A DNA stretch of 5,739 nucleotides from Acidobacteriota bacterium (GCA_016201195.1 JACQDI010000794.1:1-5739); one strand, 5' to 3'; numbered from the stretch's first letter, positions 1 through 5,675 are shown. Numbers and translations are program-made. Notes: generated from the letters alone by a model not told the origin.

Positions 1-118
1 CGGTAGCGGCTAGCCCGGTGGGGCAGGAGGTTTGGAACAGCACCTCACCCGTCTCGCTCAGCAAGCCGAACCGTGCTGAAGTGCCTCCCACGTCCATCCC
101 GATGGCATAGCGGCTCAC
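1..118 (-). CDS. ROK-family sugar kinase, N-terminal fragment (runs off left edge)
   Basis: Only the first 39 codons are in the window. They begin MSRYAIGMDVGGTSARFGLL, the N-terminal strand-turn-strand of ROK/ASKHA-fold sugar kinases. The DVGGT phosphate-binding motif falls at residues 9-13, followed by the usual hydrophobic strand and the LSETGEVL turn. ROK kinases phosphorylate glucose, N-acetylglucosamine, N-acetylmannosamine or related sugars with ATP in the cytoplasm; the specificity residues lie outside the window. The start is a GTG at 118, because no ATG in this frame would preserve the motif. It lies only 8 bases after the NagA stop, so translation is probably coupled. Next to nagA, a GlcNAc or MurNAc-type kinase is the most natural guess (inference). 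The BadF/BadG-like kinase branch is the main alternative. Confidence 0.82.
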   Translation of the reverse strand, partial: MSRYAIGMDVGGTSARFGLLSETGEVLFQTSCPTGLAAT

Positions 119-126
119 TCTTTCGA

Positions 127-1314
127 TTATGAGACCATAAGCTCGCCGCCGAGGAAGGTGGCGGTGACATTCACGTTTTCATCGAGGAAGAGAATGTCGG
201 CGCGCTTTCCAGGCGTGAGGCTGCCAAGGTCGTCGTCGGCGCCCACGATTTGAGCGGGGGTGAGGGAAGCCATGCGGACGGCCTGCCAGAGGGGACATTC
301 CACCAAGTCGCGGAACACGCGGACCATCTCGTTCATGGGGTAGACCGAGGAGGCGAGCGCCGTTCCGTCGGGGATGCGGGCCTCGCGGTTGCGCACCACG
401 GCCTTCATGCCGTGGCGCGGGCCGAACGCGTACTCGCCGTCGGGCATGCCGGCGCCTCGCATGGCGTCGGTGATCACGGCCAGCTTCTCGTAGCCCTTGT
501 TGCGGAAGGCCAGGCGCAGCATCTCCCGCGATAGGTGCTTGCCGTCGGTGATCAGTTCCGAGCTGAGCCGGTCATCCAGGTAGACGGCCTCCACGATGCC
601 CGCCGCGCGCGGGTTCGGGGTACCGCGCCAGCGGTTGTTCATGGCGTCGGTCATGGCGCAATAGAGGTGGGTGACGTGGTTAACGCCCCATTCGACCGCC
701 CGGTTGATCTCGTGGTAGAGAGCTTCGCTGTGGCCGGCGTTGGCATTCGCGCCGCGGCGGTGCAGCTCCTCGACAAGCTGGCGAGCGCCGTCCAGCTCCG
801 GGGCCAGCGTCATCGAGGCGATCGGACCGCGTTCCAGGATCTGCTTCCACTCGTTCGGGTCCGGGTTGTGCACGTGCTCGGGCAGGTGGCAGCCCCGCTT
901 GGACATCGCCAGGTAGGGCCCTTCGATGTGCGCTCCCAGCGCCCGCCCCGAGCCTTGGGGGCCGGAGCGGTATTGCTGAATAGCATCGAGCGCGGCAAGG
1001 ATCTCGCCGAGGGGCGCGGTGGCGGTGGTCGGGCACAGCGCCGTGGTCCCGTGGGCGGCGTGGTAGCGGAAGACTTGCCCTACGTCGGAAGGCGTGGCAT
1101 CCATGAAGTCACTGCCGTGCCCGCCGTGGACGTGAATGTCGACGAAGCCGGGAGAGATGTAGCCGCCCCCGGCGTCGAACTGCGGCTCACCGGCCGGGAT
1201 GAGATCGGCCCGCTGCGGCCCGGCATACTCGATGCGACCCCCCCCGGCCACCACCATGCCATCGGGGATCAGGCCGTTGTCGGCGATGAGGGTCCCGTGA
1301 ATGAATACCGGCAC
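127..1314 (-). CDS. nagA: N-acetylglucosamine-6-phosphate deacetylase (NagA)
   Basis: Cytoplasmic amidohydrolase that removes acetate from GlcNAc-6-phosphate to give glucosamine-6-phosphate, the committed step of amino-sugar catabolism. From the GTG at 1314 the protein is 395 residues. Visible motifs: HVH (61, 63) in PGFVDIHVHGG, HIEGPYL with Glu131, NAGHSEA with His195, VTHLYCAM with His216, ITDAMRGAG with catalytic Asp283, and the C-terminal SLTPAQIVG and LTPGKRADILFLD strands. Glu131, His195 and His216 fall at the same numbers as the metal ligands of E. coli NagA, which supports this start. A longer frame opens at a GTG at 1371 but overlaps the upstream gene by 44 bases and adds 19 residues unlike the family. 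The HxH motif, absent from the E. coli enzyme, suggests the two-metal type known from B. subtilis. LYCAM replaces the commoner LFNAM. The gene sits 13 bases after the DUF362 stop and 8 bases before the ROK kinase. Confidence 0.95.
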   Translation of the reverse strand: MPVFIHGTLIADNGLIPDGMVVAGGGRIEYAGPQRADLIPAGEPQFDAGGGYISPGFVDIHVHGGHGSDFMDATPSDVGQVFRYHAAHGTTALCPTTATAPLGEILAALDAIQQYRSGPQGSGRALGAHIEGPYLAMSKRGCHLPEHVHNPDPNEWKQILERGPIASMTLAPELDGARQLVEELHRRGANANAGHSEALYHEINRAVEWGVNHVTHLYCAMTDAMNNRWRGTPNPRAAGIVEAVYLDDRLSSELITDGKHLSREMLRLAFRNKGYEKLAVITDAMRGAGMPDGEYAFGPRHGMKAVVRNREARIPDGTALASSVYPMNEMVRVFRDLVECPLWQAVRMASLTPAQIVGADDDLGSLTPGKRADILFLDENVNVTATFLGGELMVS

Positions 1315-1327
1315 AGTGTTCTGGTTG

Positions 1328-2440
1328 TCACCCCTGGAATCGGTACATCGCCTCAGCGATAGAGAGTCCACGCACCTCGATTCGCTTCAGGTCGGTGGAG
1401 CCGACTCCGTGCCCTTCGGCGAGCTTCAGGGTATTGTCGCAACGCTCGAAAGGCGCTGTGCCCCGGCTGGCCGAGGGATCATAGCCCATCACCGCTGTGG
1501 CCACCGCATCGGTCGAGACCGGATTGGCGCCTGCGACCAGCACGCCGGGGGACACCGGGCGCACGCCCTTGATCCACGGACCCTCGCCGCCGGCGATGGT
1601 TTCCACGCCGTCGATGATGGCGAAATCGATGGGGCGCGCCGCCGACAGGTCGGCCACGACGCGCGGGACCCGATAGCCTCCCTGGCGGGGCGAGTCGGGG
1701 TGGAGTTCCTGCGGGGCGCTCTTGGCGGGGCCCCGTTTGCCGAAATGGAGCACCGACCCCCGGCCGCTGCCGGGCTTTTCGTTGGGCTCGTTCTCGCCGG
1801 CGTCGTCGCCATAGATGGCGGCCGGGGTGATACCAAAGCAGTTCTTGAGCGACAGGGTGACCCCGCAGGTCTCGTGATTTTTCAGCTTGGCCATGCTGAC
1901 GAACACGTCGGTGTCTTCGTAGGAATGGTTCAGGTCGTAAGCGGGGAACATGTAGCCGCCGGTGGGCGCCTTCAGTCGCGAGTAGCGCTTGCCCTGGCCG
2001 AGCGCGTTGGTGTTTTCGAACTCGACGTGGGCCGCCGCGCTCATCAGACGCCGCACCCTCCACCCGGCGTTGAGCATGTAGTCCTCGAGCGGCCCCGCAG
2101 TGGCCCAGCAGCTTTCGACCAGCCGGACGCGCCTGGCGCCGGCCCGGTCGAGCAGGTGAAGGAACGCCTCGACCAGCGCGGGGTGCGTGTAGTGGGTGAC
2201 CCCCAGCGGCATTCCCTTCACGCGCAGGCCGGGGTCCCCGGTGAGATTGAGCTTGATGGTGACGGTCTTGCCCTTGACCAGTCGCGGCAGGCCGCCCAGT
2301 TGGTCCATCATGGTGGAAAGCGTGGCCGCAAGATCCTCGTCATAGGTACGGCAGCGCGCGATCGACACCGGCGCGGCGGGAGCGGCTTTGGCCGGCAGGG
2401 CGGCTGCCGCCAGCGTCGCAAGCAGTTCTCGTCGAGTCAT
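1328..2440 (-). CDS. DUF362 domain-containing protein with RR-type signal peptide
   Basis: A 370-residue protein of the DUF362 family. The N-terminus MTRRELLATLAAAALPAKA has an RR pair, a hydrophobic stretch and an Ala-rich cleavage region, suggesting Tat or Sec export. Family signatures are visible: IKLNLTG (about 62-68), a Rossmann-like strand RRVRLVES (103-110), VFVSMAKLKNHETCGVTLSLKNCFG (179-203; the K-x-K-x-H ... LKN-x-FG core), IIDGVETIAGGEGPWIKG and a final GANPVSTDAVATAVMGYDP segment. There is no CxxCxxC ferredoxin domain, which some DUF362 members carry. The biochemical role of the family is not settled and I do not assign one. The ATG at 2440 is well supported: AAGGAGA lies 7 bases upstream (2448-2454). 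The gene starts 27 bases after the upstream gene ends, and nagA begins 13 bases beyond its stop, so it appears to be the second gene of the operon. Confidence 0.9.
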   Translation of the reverse strand: MTRRELLATLAAAALPAKAAPAAPVSIARCRTYDEDLAATLSTMMDQLGGLPRLVKGKTVTIKLNLTGDPGLRVKGMPLGVTHYTHPALVEAFLHLLDRAGARRVRLVESCWATAGPLEDYMLNAGWRVRRLMSAAAHVEFENTNALGQGKRYSRLKAPTGGYMFPAYDLNHSYEDTDVFVSMAKLKNHETCGVTLSLKNCFGITPAAIYGDDAGENEPNEKPGSGRGSVLHFGKRGPAKSAPQELHPDSPRQGGYRVPRVVADLSAARPIDFAIIDGVETIAGGEGPWIKGVRPVSPGVLVAGANPVSTDAVATAVMGYDPSASRGTAPFERCDNTLKLAEGHGVGSTDLKRIEVRGLSIAEAMYRFQG

Positions 2441-2454
2441 CCTGGTTCTCTCCT
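2441..2454 (-). promoter_or_regulatory. Strong ribosome binding site for the DUF362 gene
   Basis: Read on the minus strand, AAGGAGA (2448-2454) precedes the ATG at 2440 by 7 bases. It is the clearest Shine-Dalgarno sequence in the window and fixes the DUF362 start. Confidence 0.75.
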
Positions 2455-2465
2455 TTCGGATCCCT

Positions 2466-2495
2466 TTCAGCGCAGAGACGCCGAGGGCGCAGAGG
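2466..2495. repeat. Fragment of CGCAGAGACGC-type interspersed repeat
   Basis: The plus strand shows CGCAGAGA-CGCCGAGG-GCGCAGAGG, a run of near-identical 8-9 base units built on CGCAGAG. Repeats of this style occur between genes in many Acidobacteriota, Planctomycetes and cyanobacteria (recalled, not searched). Here it supplies the stop codon and the last seven or so codons of the upstream gene. Confidence 0.6.
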
Positions 2496-3864
2496 TTTCT
2501 GGTTTCTTCTCCAACAGGATCGTGGCGAGCACGCCCACCTTGTCCAGGTCGGCCGCCCCCTCGTCCCGAATCTTATACACTTCCAGCTCTCTCGCCGGGC
2601 CTTCCGGAGAGATCATTTTCACCTGCCGGAACTCGGGCGGGAAGTGCAGCGCCACGTTCTCGATGGGATAGCCGGAGTAATTAAGCAGGTGAAGCACCAG
2701 GCGCTCGCCGTTGCGGTCGTCGAGCAGGCTCGAGAGCATGCTGGAGACGTTGTAGAGGCGCACGCCGGGGTGAACCCGGTCGATGGCCCGGTTCATCCCC
2801 TTCCACAGGTCCTCGATGCGCCCCACTTCCTTTTCGTCGAGGGTGATCTCGTCGCCGTGCAGGTTGGGCGGCTTCATCTCCGGGGGGCTGGTGAGCATGG
2901 TGTTGCCGGCGCCGGTGAACTGCCCGAGGACCTGCTTCTGCGCGGGGGCCAGCAGTTCGGCCTCCAGGTTCAGGACCATGGTGGAGTCGCGCAGCGCGTC
3001 GAGGCTCAGCTTGGAGCGGGGGACGACGCGCAACGGAATGTGCTTCACCGTAATCATATCCAGGATGCCGCCGGAGACCAGCGCGCCGCTGTCGGCGTCC
3101 TGCACCACCGCCAGTTCCCCGCGGGTCAGCAGCCCTCGCCATGCGGGGTGCTCTTCGAAATAGCGCAGGTAGAGCGCCATCCGTCTCCAGCTTTGGAGCG
3201 CCGCTTCCTCGCGGGCGAGCAATCGGCCGCGGAAGTCGTCGTCGAGGGCGACCACCCAGCGCGCTCCGAGCACGGCCGCGTCGCAGATCGAGTGCAGGTA
3301 GCTTTCGACCGGCAGGACGCGCTGCGGGGGAGGCAGGTTGGCCACCCAGATGGGCGCGTCGGTCGCCGCCCGCGCAAACAGCAGGAAGCCGGCGTTGGTG
3401 TTGAACCACGGCGAGCCGGTGGGACCGGCGCGGGTGGCGCCGTTCTCCTGCACTTGGATCCCCGGCCACACGCCCTGGTAGGTGGCGGCGATCTCTTTGG
3501 CTTCTCGGAGCCGAATGGATCGCCGGGGCAGCATCTCGATAACGGGAACTTTCGAGCCGGCCAAGGTGTCGCGGACCGATTCGGCGACCGGGGCGGGGAA
3601 GTCGCCTTCGAGCACGATGCCGGAGAGGTGGGCGGCGATCGCCTGCCGGGCCTGTTCGCGCGGGTCGCCGCCCGGACGGATGACGCCAAGGGTGACCAGG
3701 CCGCGCTGGGCGGCCTGCTCGGCGAGCGGCCATTGCTCGCGTTCCAGCAGCAGGCAGTTAATCGGCGTGTCTTTCAGCAGCTCGAGGTTCTTCGGGTCCG
3801 GCGAGATCCACCGCGCAGGCACCCAACCGGCCAGGCTGACGTTCAGGATGAAGGCGAGCAGCAT
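2467..3864 (-). CDS. Exported protein of unknown function, glycosidase-like architecture
   Basis: A 465-residue protein I do not recognise by name. Residues 1-17 (MLLAFILNVSLAGWVPA) are a short hydrophobic signal-like segment lacking the usual N-terminal positive charge. Residues about 30-240 alternate strands and helices like a TIM barrel (PINCLLLE, GLVTLGVI, LSGIVLEGD, VPVIEML, APIWVANLP, ARWVVALDDD), with the acidic cluster DDD at 208-210. Residues about 250-325 look like a flavodoxin/GATase-like domain (LAVVQD, STMVLNLEAELL, NTMLTSPPE). Residues 388-452 read like the C-terminal beta-sandwich of glycosidases (RLVLHLLNYSGYPIENVALHFP). This order resembles the barrel, trimerisation domain and beta domain of GH42-like enzymes. 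That is inference, and no catalytic pair is identified. The ATG at 3864 is the first after an in-frame TGA and has no good Shine-Dalgarno. The last residues (SAPSASLR) are encoded by an interspersed repeat. It is the probable first gene of the operon. Confidence 0.8.
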   Translation of the reverse strand: MLLAFILNVSLAGWVPARWISPDPKNLELLKDTPINCLLLEREQWPLAEQAAQRGLVTLGVIRPGGDPREQARQAIAAHLSGIVLEGDFPAPVAESVRDTLAGSKVPVIEMLPRRSIRLREAKEIAATYQGVWPGIQVQENGATRAGPTGSPWFNTNAGFLLFARAATDAPIWVANLPPPQRVLPVESYLHSICDAAVLGARWVVALDDDFRGRLLAREEAALQSWRRMALYLRYFEEHPAWRGLLTRGELAVVQDADSGALVSGGILDMITVKHIPLRVVPRSKLSLDALRDSTMVLNLEAELLAPAQKQVLGQFTGAGNTMLTSPPEMKPPNLHGDEITLDEKEVGRIEDLWKGMNRAIDRVHPGVRLYNVSSMLSSLLDDRNGERLVLHLLNYSGYPIENVALHFPPEFRQVKMISPEGPARELEVYKIRDEGAADLDKVGVLATILLEKKPETSAPSASLR

Positions 3865-3886
3865 GTTCAGCGATCCCGATCACTTC

Positions 3887-3916
3887 ATCGTAAACCGTTT
3901 GGATGGCGGGCGGCAA
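3887..3916 (-). promoter_or_regulatory. Possible promoter of the operon
   Basis: On the minus strand TTGCCG (3911-3916) and TACGAT (3887-3892) are separated by 18 bases, each matching four of six consensus positions. The predicted transcript would begin about 15 bases before the ATG at 3864. This is a weak match in a GC-rich background. The rest of 3865-4007 shows no convincing gene. Confidence 0.22.
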
Positions 3917-4007
3917 GGGGGATAGGCTATGCTCGGCCCGCGCTAGCCGCCAGCCACGCCCATGGCGCGGAATACCGGTTGCGCACAACACCCACGCCTG
4001 GACAGAT

Positions 4008-4071
4008 GTCTAACGGCCCAGCCGCTCAGGCGCGGCCCGCTTTTGGCCGTCGCCTGCAGCGCCGGTTAGCC
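4008..4071 (-). other. attC recombination site of the toxin-antitoxin cassette
   Basis: Read on the minus strand, the 64-base site runs from R'' GGCTAAC (4071-4065) to R' GTTAGAC (4014-4008). The latter is a perfect GTTRRRY core. Between them lies a hairpin: CGCT-(G)-CAGGCG-(A)-CGGCC pairs with GGCCG-CGCCTG-AGCG, leaving a 7-base loop and single unpaired G and A on the same arm. One-sided extrahelical bases are the recognition feature of integron attC sites. R'' begins one base after the toxin stop codon, as usual for cassettes. Orientation, judged from the GCTGCAG...GAC and CGCCTGAG arms, agrees with the genes on the minus strand. Confidence 0.8.
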
Positions 4072-4072
4072 A

Positions 4073-4366
4073 TCACGTTCGGGACATCCAGCGCCTTGGA
4101 TCGCGCTTCGCGTGCATGCAGGCGACAATGACGATGACGTCCTCGTAAACGCGATAGAAGATTGCGTAGGGGAACCGACGAACAAGTGCCCGCCTGGTAT
4201 CTCGACGAATTACCGGGCACATGGCCGGATGAGCAGCAATACTCTCGCGGACCGACTCCACGGCCGCTAAGAACTCATCACCCAAGCCCGGACGCCGGCG
4301 CTCATACCAGAGAAATGCCTCATCGATATCGGCAGCAGCCGCAGGACGGACAATGACTCGTATCAC
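4073..4366 (-). CDS. ParE/RelE-family toxin of a type II toxin-antitoxin system
   Basis: A 97-residue protein matching the usual size of the ParE/RelE superfamily. Visible hallmarks: an N-terminal strand MIRVIVRPAAAADIDEA with the helix leading to WYERRRPGLGDEF (about 20-32), a second helix FLAAVESVRESIAAHP, then the C-terminal sheet RRALVRRFPYAIFYRVYED and VIVIVACMHAKRDPRRW. The F-P-Y-x-I-x-Y and H-x-x-R-x-P-x-x-W signatures are typical. Family members either inhibit gyrase (ParE) or cleave mRNA on the ribosome (RelE), and the sequence alone does not decide. The start is a GTG at 4366 whose GTGA overlaps the antitoxin stop by 4 bases, so translation is probably coupled and antitoxin made first. 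The stop lies one base before the attC R'' core. It appears intact. Confidence 0.9.
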   Translation of the reverse strand: MIRVIVRPAAAADIDEAFLWYERRRPGLGDEFLAAVESVRESIAAHPAMCPVIRRDTRRALVRRFPYAIFYRVYEDVIVIVACMHAKRDPRRWMSRT

Positions 4367-4578
4367 AAGGTGCGGCTACGAATCCGGTGAAGCACTTCTT
4401 CCCAGGGAATGCCGTTCGGGCCCTCTCGGTCCAATTCCTCGAGTCGCCGATCCAGTTCCTCGCGCTGGGCAGTCGTCAGCGGGATCGCCTCGGGCGTCGC
4501 CGACAGACTCTCCCAAAGCTCCTCCAAGAGCCGCAAACGTTCTTCCGAACTCAGGCTGGCAATATCTATGGTTCCCAC
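4363..4578 (-). CDS. Addiction-module component, antitoxin of the ParE/RelE toxin
   Basis: A 71-residue acidic helical protein of the type annotated as putative addiction module component (TIGR02574-like). It has the LSSEERLRLLEELWESL motif (about 9-25), the IPLTTAQREELDRRLEELDREG helix (about 37-58) and the closing G-x-P-W-EEVLHRIRSR segment that packs on the toxin. Such antitoxins neutralise the toxin by direct binding and usually lack an obvious DNA-binding domain; none is visible here. The start is a GTG at 4578. No Shine-Dalgarno precedes it, but TATAAT lies 6 bases upstream, so the transcript may be leaderless. It overlaps the toxin gene by 4 bases and appears intact. Confidence 0.87.
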   Translation of the reverse strand: MGTIDIASLSSEERLRLLEELWESLSATPEAIPLTTAQREELDRRLEELDREGPNGIPWEEVLHRIRSRTL

Positions 4579-4584
4579 GGGACA

Positions 4585-4590
4585 ATTATA
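4585..4590 (-). promoter_or_regulatory. -10 box for the toxin-antitoxin operon
   Basis: The minus strand carries a perfect TATAAT hexamer ending 6 bases before the antitoxin GTG. A transcript starting at the usual distance would begin at or next to the GTG itself. No good -35 hexamer is seen at the expected spacing (about 4608-4613 reads CACCGG), so activity is uncertain. Confidence 0.42.
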
Positions 4591-4639
4591 ACTCGGGTTC
4601 CCCTTTCCCGGTGGGAGCGCGGGAGGAGGTCGTCGTGAT

Positions 4640-4702
4640 GGCTAACGTCGCCCTTCAGCGGCGCGCCGCCTGCGGCGCGTCCGGTGCAACGCCTCGTTTA
4701 AC
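4640..4702 (-). other. attC-like recombination site upstream of the cassette
   Basis: On the minus strand this 63-base site runs from R'' GTTAAAC (4702-4696) to R' GTTAGCC (4646-4640). The centre folds as CGCGCCG-CAGG-CGGCGCG. Outside this stem, GTTGCACCGGAC faces GCCGCTGAA, again leaving an unpaired G and an unpaired A on the same arm, six bases apart, as in the left site. The GCGTTGCACCGGAC...CCGCTGAAGG layout is typical of environmental attC sites. It ends a preceding cassette or marks the array's first junction. No gene lies between it and the integrase. Confidence 0.72.
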
Positions 4703-4704
4703 CC

Positions 4705-4834
4705 GGTCGGCATAACACCCCTCGCTGGCCGGCATAACACCACAACTGCCGCCGCCGGTCTGCGCCGGCAACTCCTTGCGGCGTAACCACTTCCACCTCA
4801 TTCTTCAAACTGCCTCCGGGGTGTTATGCCGACC
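4705..4834. repeat. Inverted pair plus extra copy of a GGCATAACACC motif
   Basis: GGTCGGCATAACACCCC at 4705-4721 recurs exactly in inverted orientation at 4818-4834, inside the 3' end of the integrase frame. A third, direct copy of CGGCATAACACC lies at 4730-4741. Between intI and the first attC this is where an attI site would be expected in this gene order, but no accepted attI consensus allows a firm call. A small GCCGG/CCGGC hairpin lies near 4753-4768. Confidence 0.5.
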
Positions 4835-5565
4835 AGCCCGGTCGCCTTAATCCCCCGCGTCTCGCTCGACACCGGCTTCCGCAGCCGGTCCAGAGGGCTG
4901 TGCACGCCTCGGCCGCCGCGGTTCAGCACGTGGGTGTAGATCATCGTAGTTTTACATCCCGATGCCCCAGCAACTCCTGCACGGTCCGGATGTCGTACCC
5001 GTCTTCCAAAGTAGTAGGACGAGGCGGGAAACACCCACTGCCAGCCCCACTCGCGGTCCAGGAGATGGGTGGCGAAGGAATGTCGAAAAGTATGCGGCGT
5101 CGCGGCCTTGGTCAGACCGGCCCGGCGGACGGCTTCATGCACGGCCTTCTCAATGACTGATTCGTGCAGGTGGTGGCGATGGCGGACGCCAGTCCCTCGG
5201 TCGAACGCATGGGGATATTTCCGGGCCAGCGCATCGGGCAGCGGCGCCCGGCCCAACCCAGCCTTCAAATCGGCTTCGTGTTGCCGCCGTACGCCCACCA
5301 GGTGCTCTTGGAGCGGCTGCTCCAGCACTCCCGGCAGCATGGTCACGCGATCCTTCCGGCCTTTGCCGTCTCGCAGCAGGATGGCGCCACCGCCGAAATC
5401 CAGGTCCTGGACCCGCAGCCCGAGTCCCTCGAACACTCTCAGTCCCGAACCATAGAGCAGGGCGCAGACCAGTCGGGGAACGCCGTCCAGGCGGTCCAGG
5501 ACGGCCTCCAGCTCCTCGCGCGTCAGCACCACCGGCAGCCGCTTCGGCCGGCGCGCCCGGACCAC
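4798..5565 (-). pseudogene. intI: Integron integrase (IntI-type tyrosine recombinase), truncated and scrambled
   Basis: The 255-residue frame starts (GTG, 5565) where the catalytic domain of IntI begins: VRARRPKRLPVVLTREE. Visible: box I Arg43 in YGSGLRVFEGLGLR, the beta-hairpin Lys in GKGRKDR (68, 71), the IntI-specific LPDALARKYPHA (109-120), HHLHESVIEKAV, H158 and R161 in HTFRHSFATHLL, and nucleophile Tyr210 in TTMIYTHVLNRGG. IntI proteins are usually about 320-340 residues, so the N-terminal SAM-like core-binding domain is missing; an in-frame TAG lies shortly upstream. Residues 170-185 (DREWGWQWVFPASSYY) belong after KYPHA but sit after ATHLL. Residues about 187-205 are read out of frame; the correct frame there gives EDGYDIRTVQELLGHRDVK, including the catalytic GH. 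The frame is restored by one missing A at 4950-4953. The enzyme is presumably inactive. intI lies on the cassette strand with its 3' end toward the array. Confidence 0.88.
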
Positions 5566-5675
5566 TCCCTCGATGCGGTTGAGCGGCTGCTCTAGCTAGC
5601 TACTTTCTGGCGCAAAAATCGGTTTCTTGAAAAGCGCTCGGACCGGCGGGGTTCAATGCATTTGGAGAACGCACG

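Larger units (their letters stand above)
4014..4645 (-). mobile_element. Integron gene cassette carrying an antitoxin-toxin pair
   Basis: The 632-base unit starts at the TTAGCC half of the upstream R' core (4645) and ends at the G of its own R' core (4014), the boundaries produced by G/TTRRRY cleavage. If circularised, the joined core is G+TTAGCC, exactly complementary to this cassette's R'' GGCTAAC. The linear R' (GTTAGAC) differs by one base because its last six bases belong to the next unit. The cassette holds antitoxin, toxin, then attC, with a short leader containing a TATAAT box. Toxin-antitoxin cassettes are common in chromosomal integrons, where they are thought to stabilise arrays. 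By eye the unit is less GC-rich than the flanking operon. Confidence 0.78.

Noticed and set aside
535..1362. Plus-strand open frame opposite nagA
   Set aside because: Antisense shadow of a gene whose metal ligands and catalytic residues are all visible on the minus strand.
1314..1371. Longer nagA start at the GTG at 1371
   Set aside because: It overlaps the DUF362 gene by 44 bases, adds residues unlike NagA, and would shift the metal ligands away from their usual positions. The GTG at 1314 fits better.
1301..2671. Long plus-strand open frame opposite the DUF362 gene
   Set aside because: The opposite strand holds a clear DUF362 protein with a strong ribosome site. The plus-strand translation is rich in Arg, Gly, His and Ala without any family motif, typical of antisense frames in GC-rich DNA.
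3758..3991. 77-codon minus-strand frame overlapping the start of the large exported protein
   Set aside because: It overlaps the larger gene in another frame, has no clear ribosome site and an Arg/Pro-rich composition without motifs.
2644..4131. 495-codon plus-strand open frame
   Set aside because: It is antisense to the 465-residue exported protein, runs across the intergenic space and attC site, and shows no recognisable motif.
4596..4628. CCCTTTCCCGGTGGGAGCGCGG segment resembling common CCCTCTCCC-type intergenic repeats
   Set aside because: The match is degenerate and only a short TCCCGGTGGGA hairpin is seen, so I do not call it a repeat or a terminator.
5164..5595. Plus-strand open frame opposite the integrase
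   Set aside because: Antisense of IntI catalytic-domain sequence; no independent family motif.
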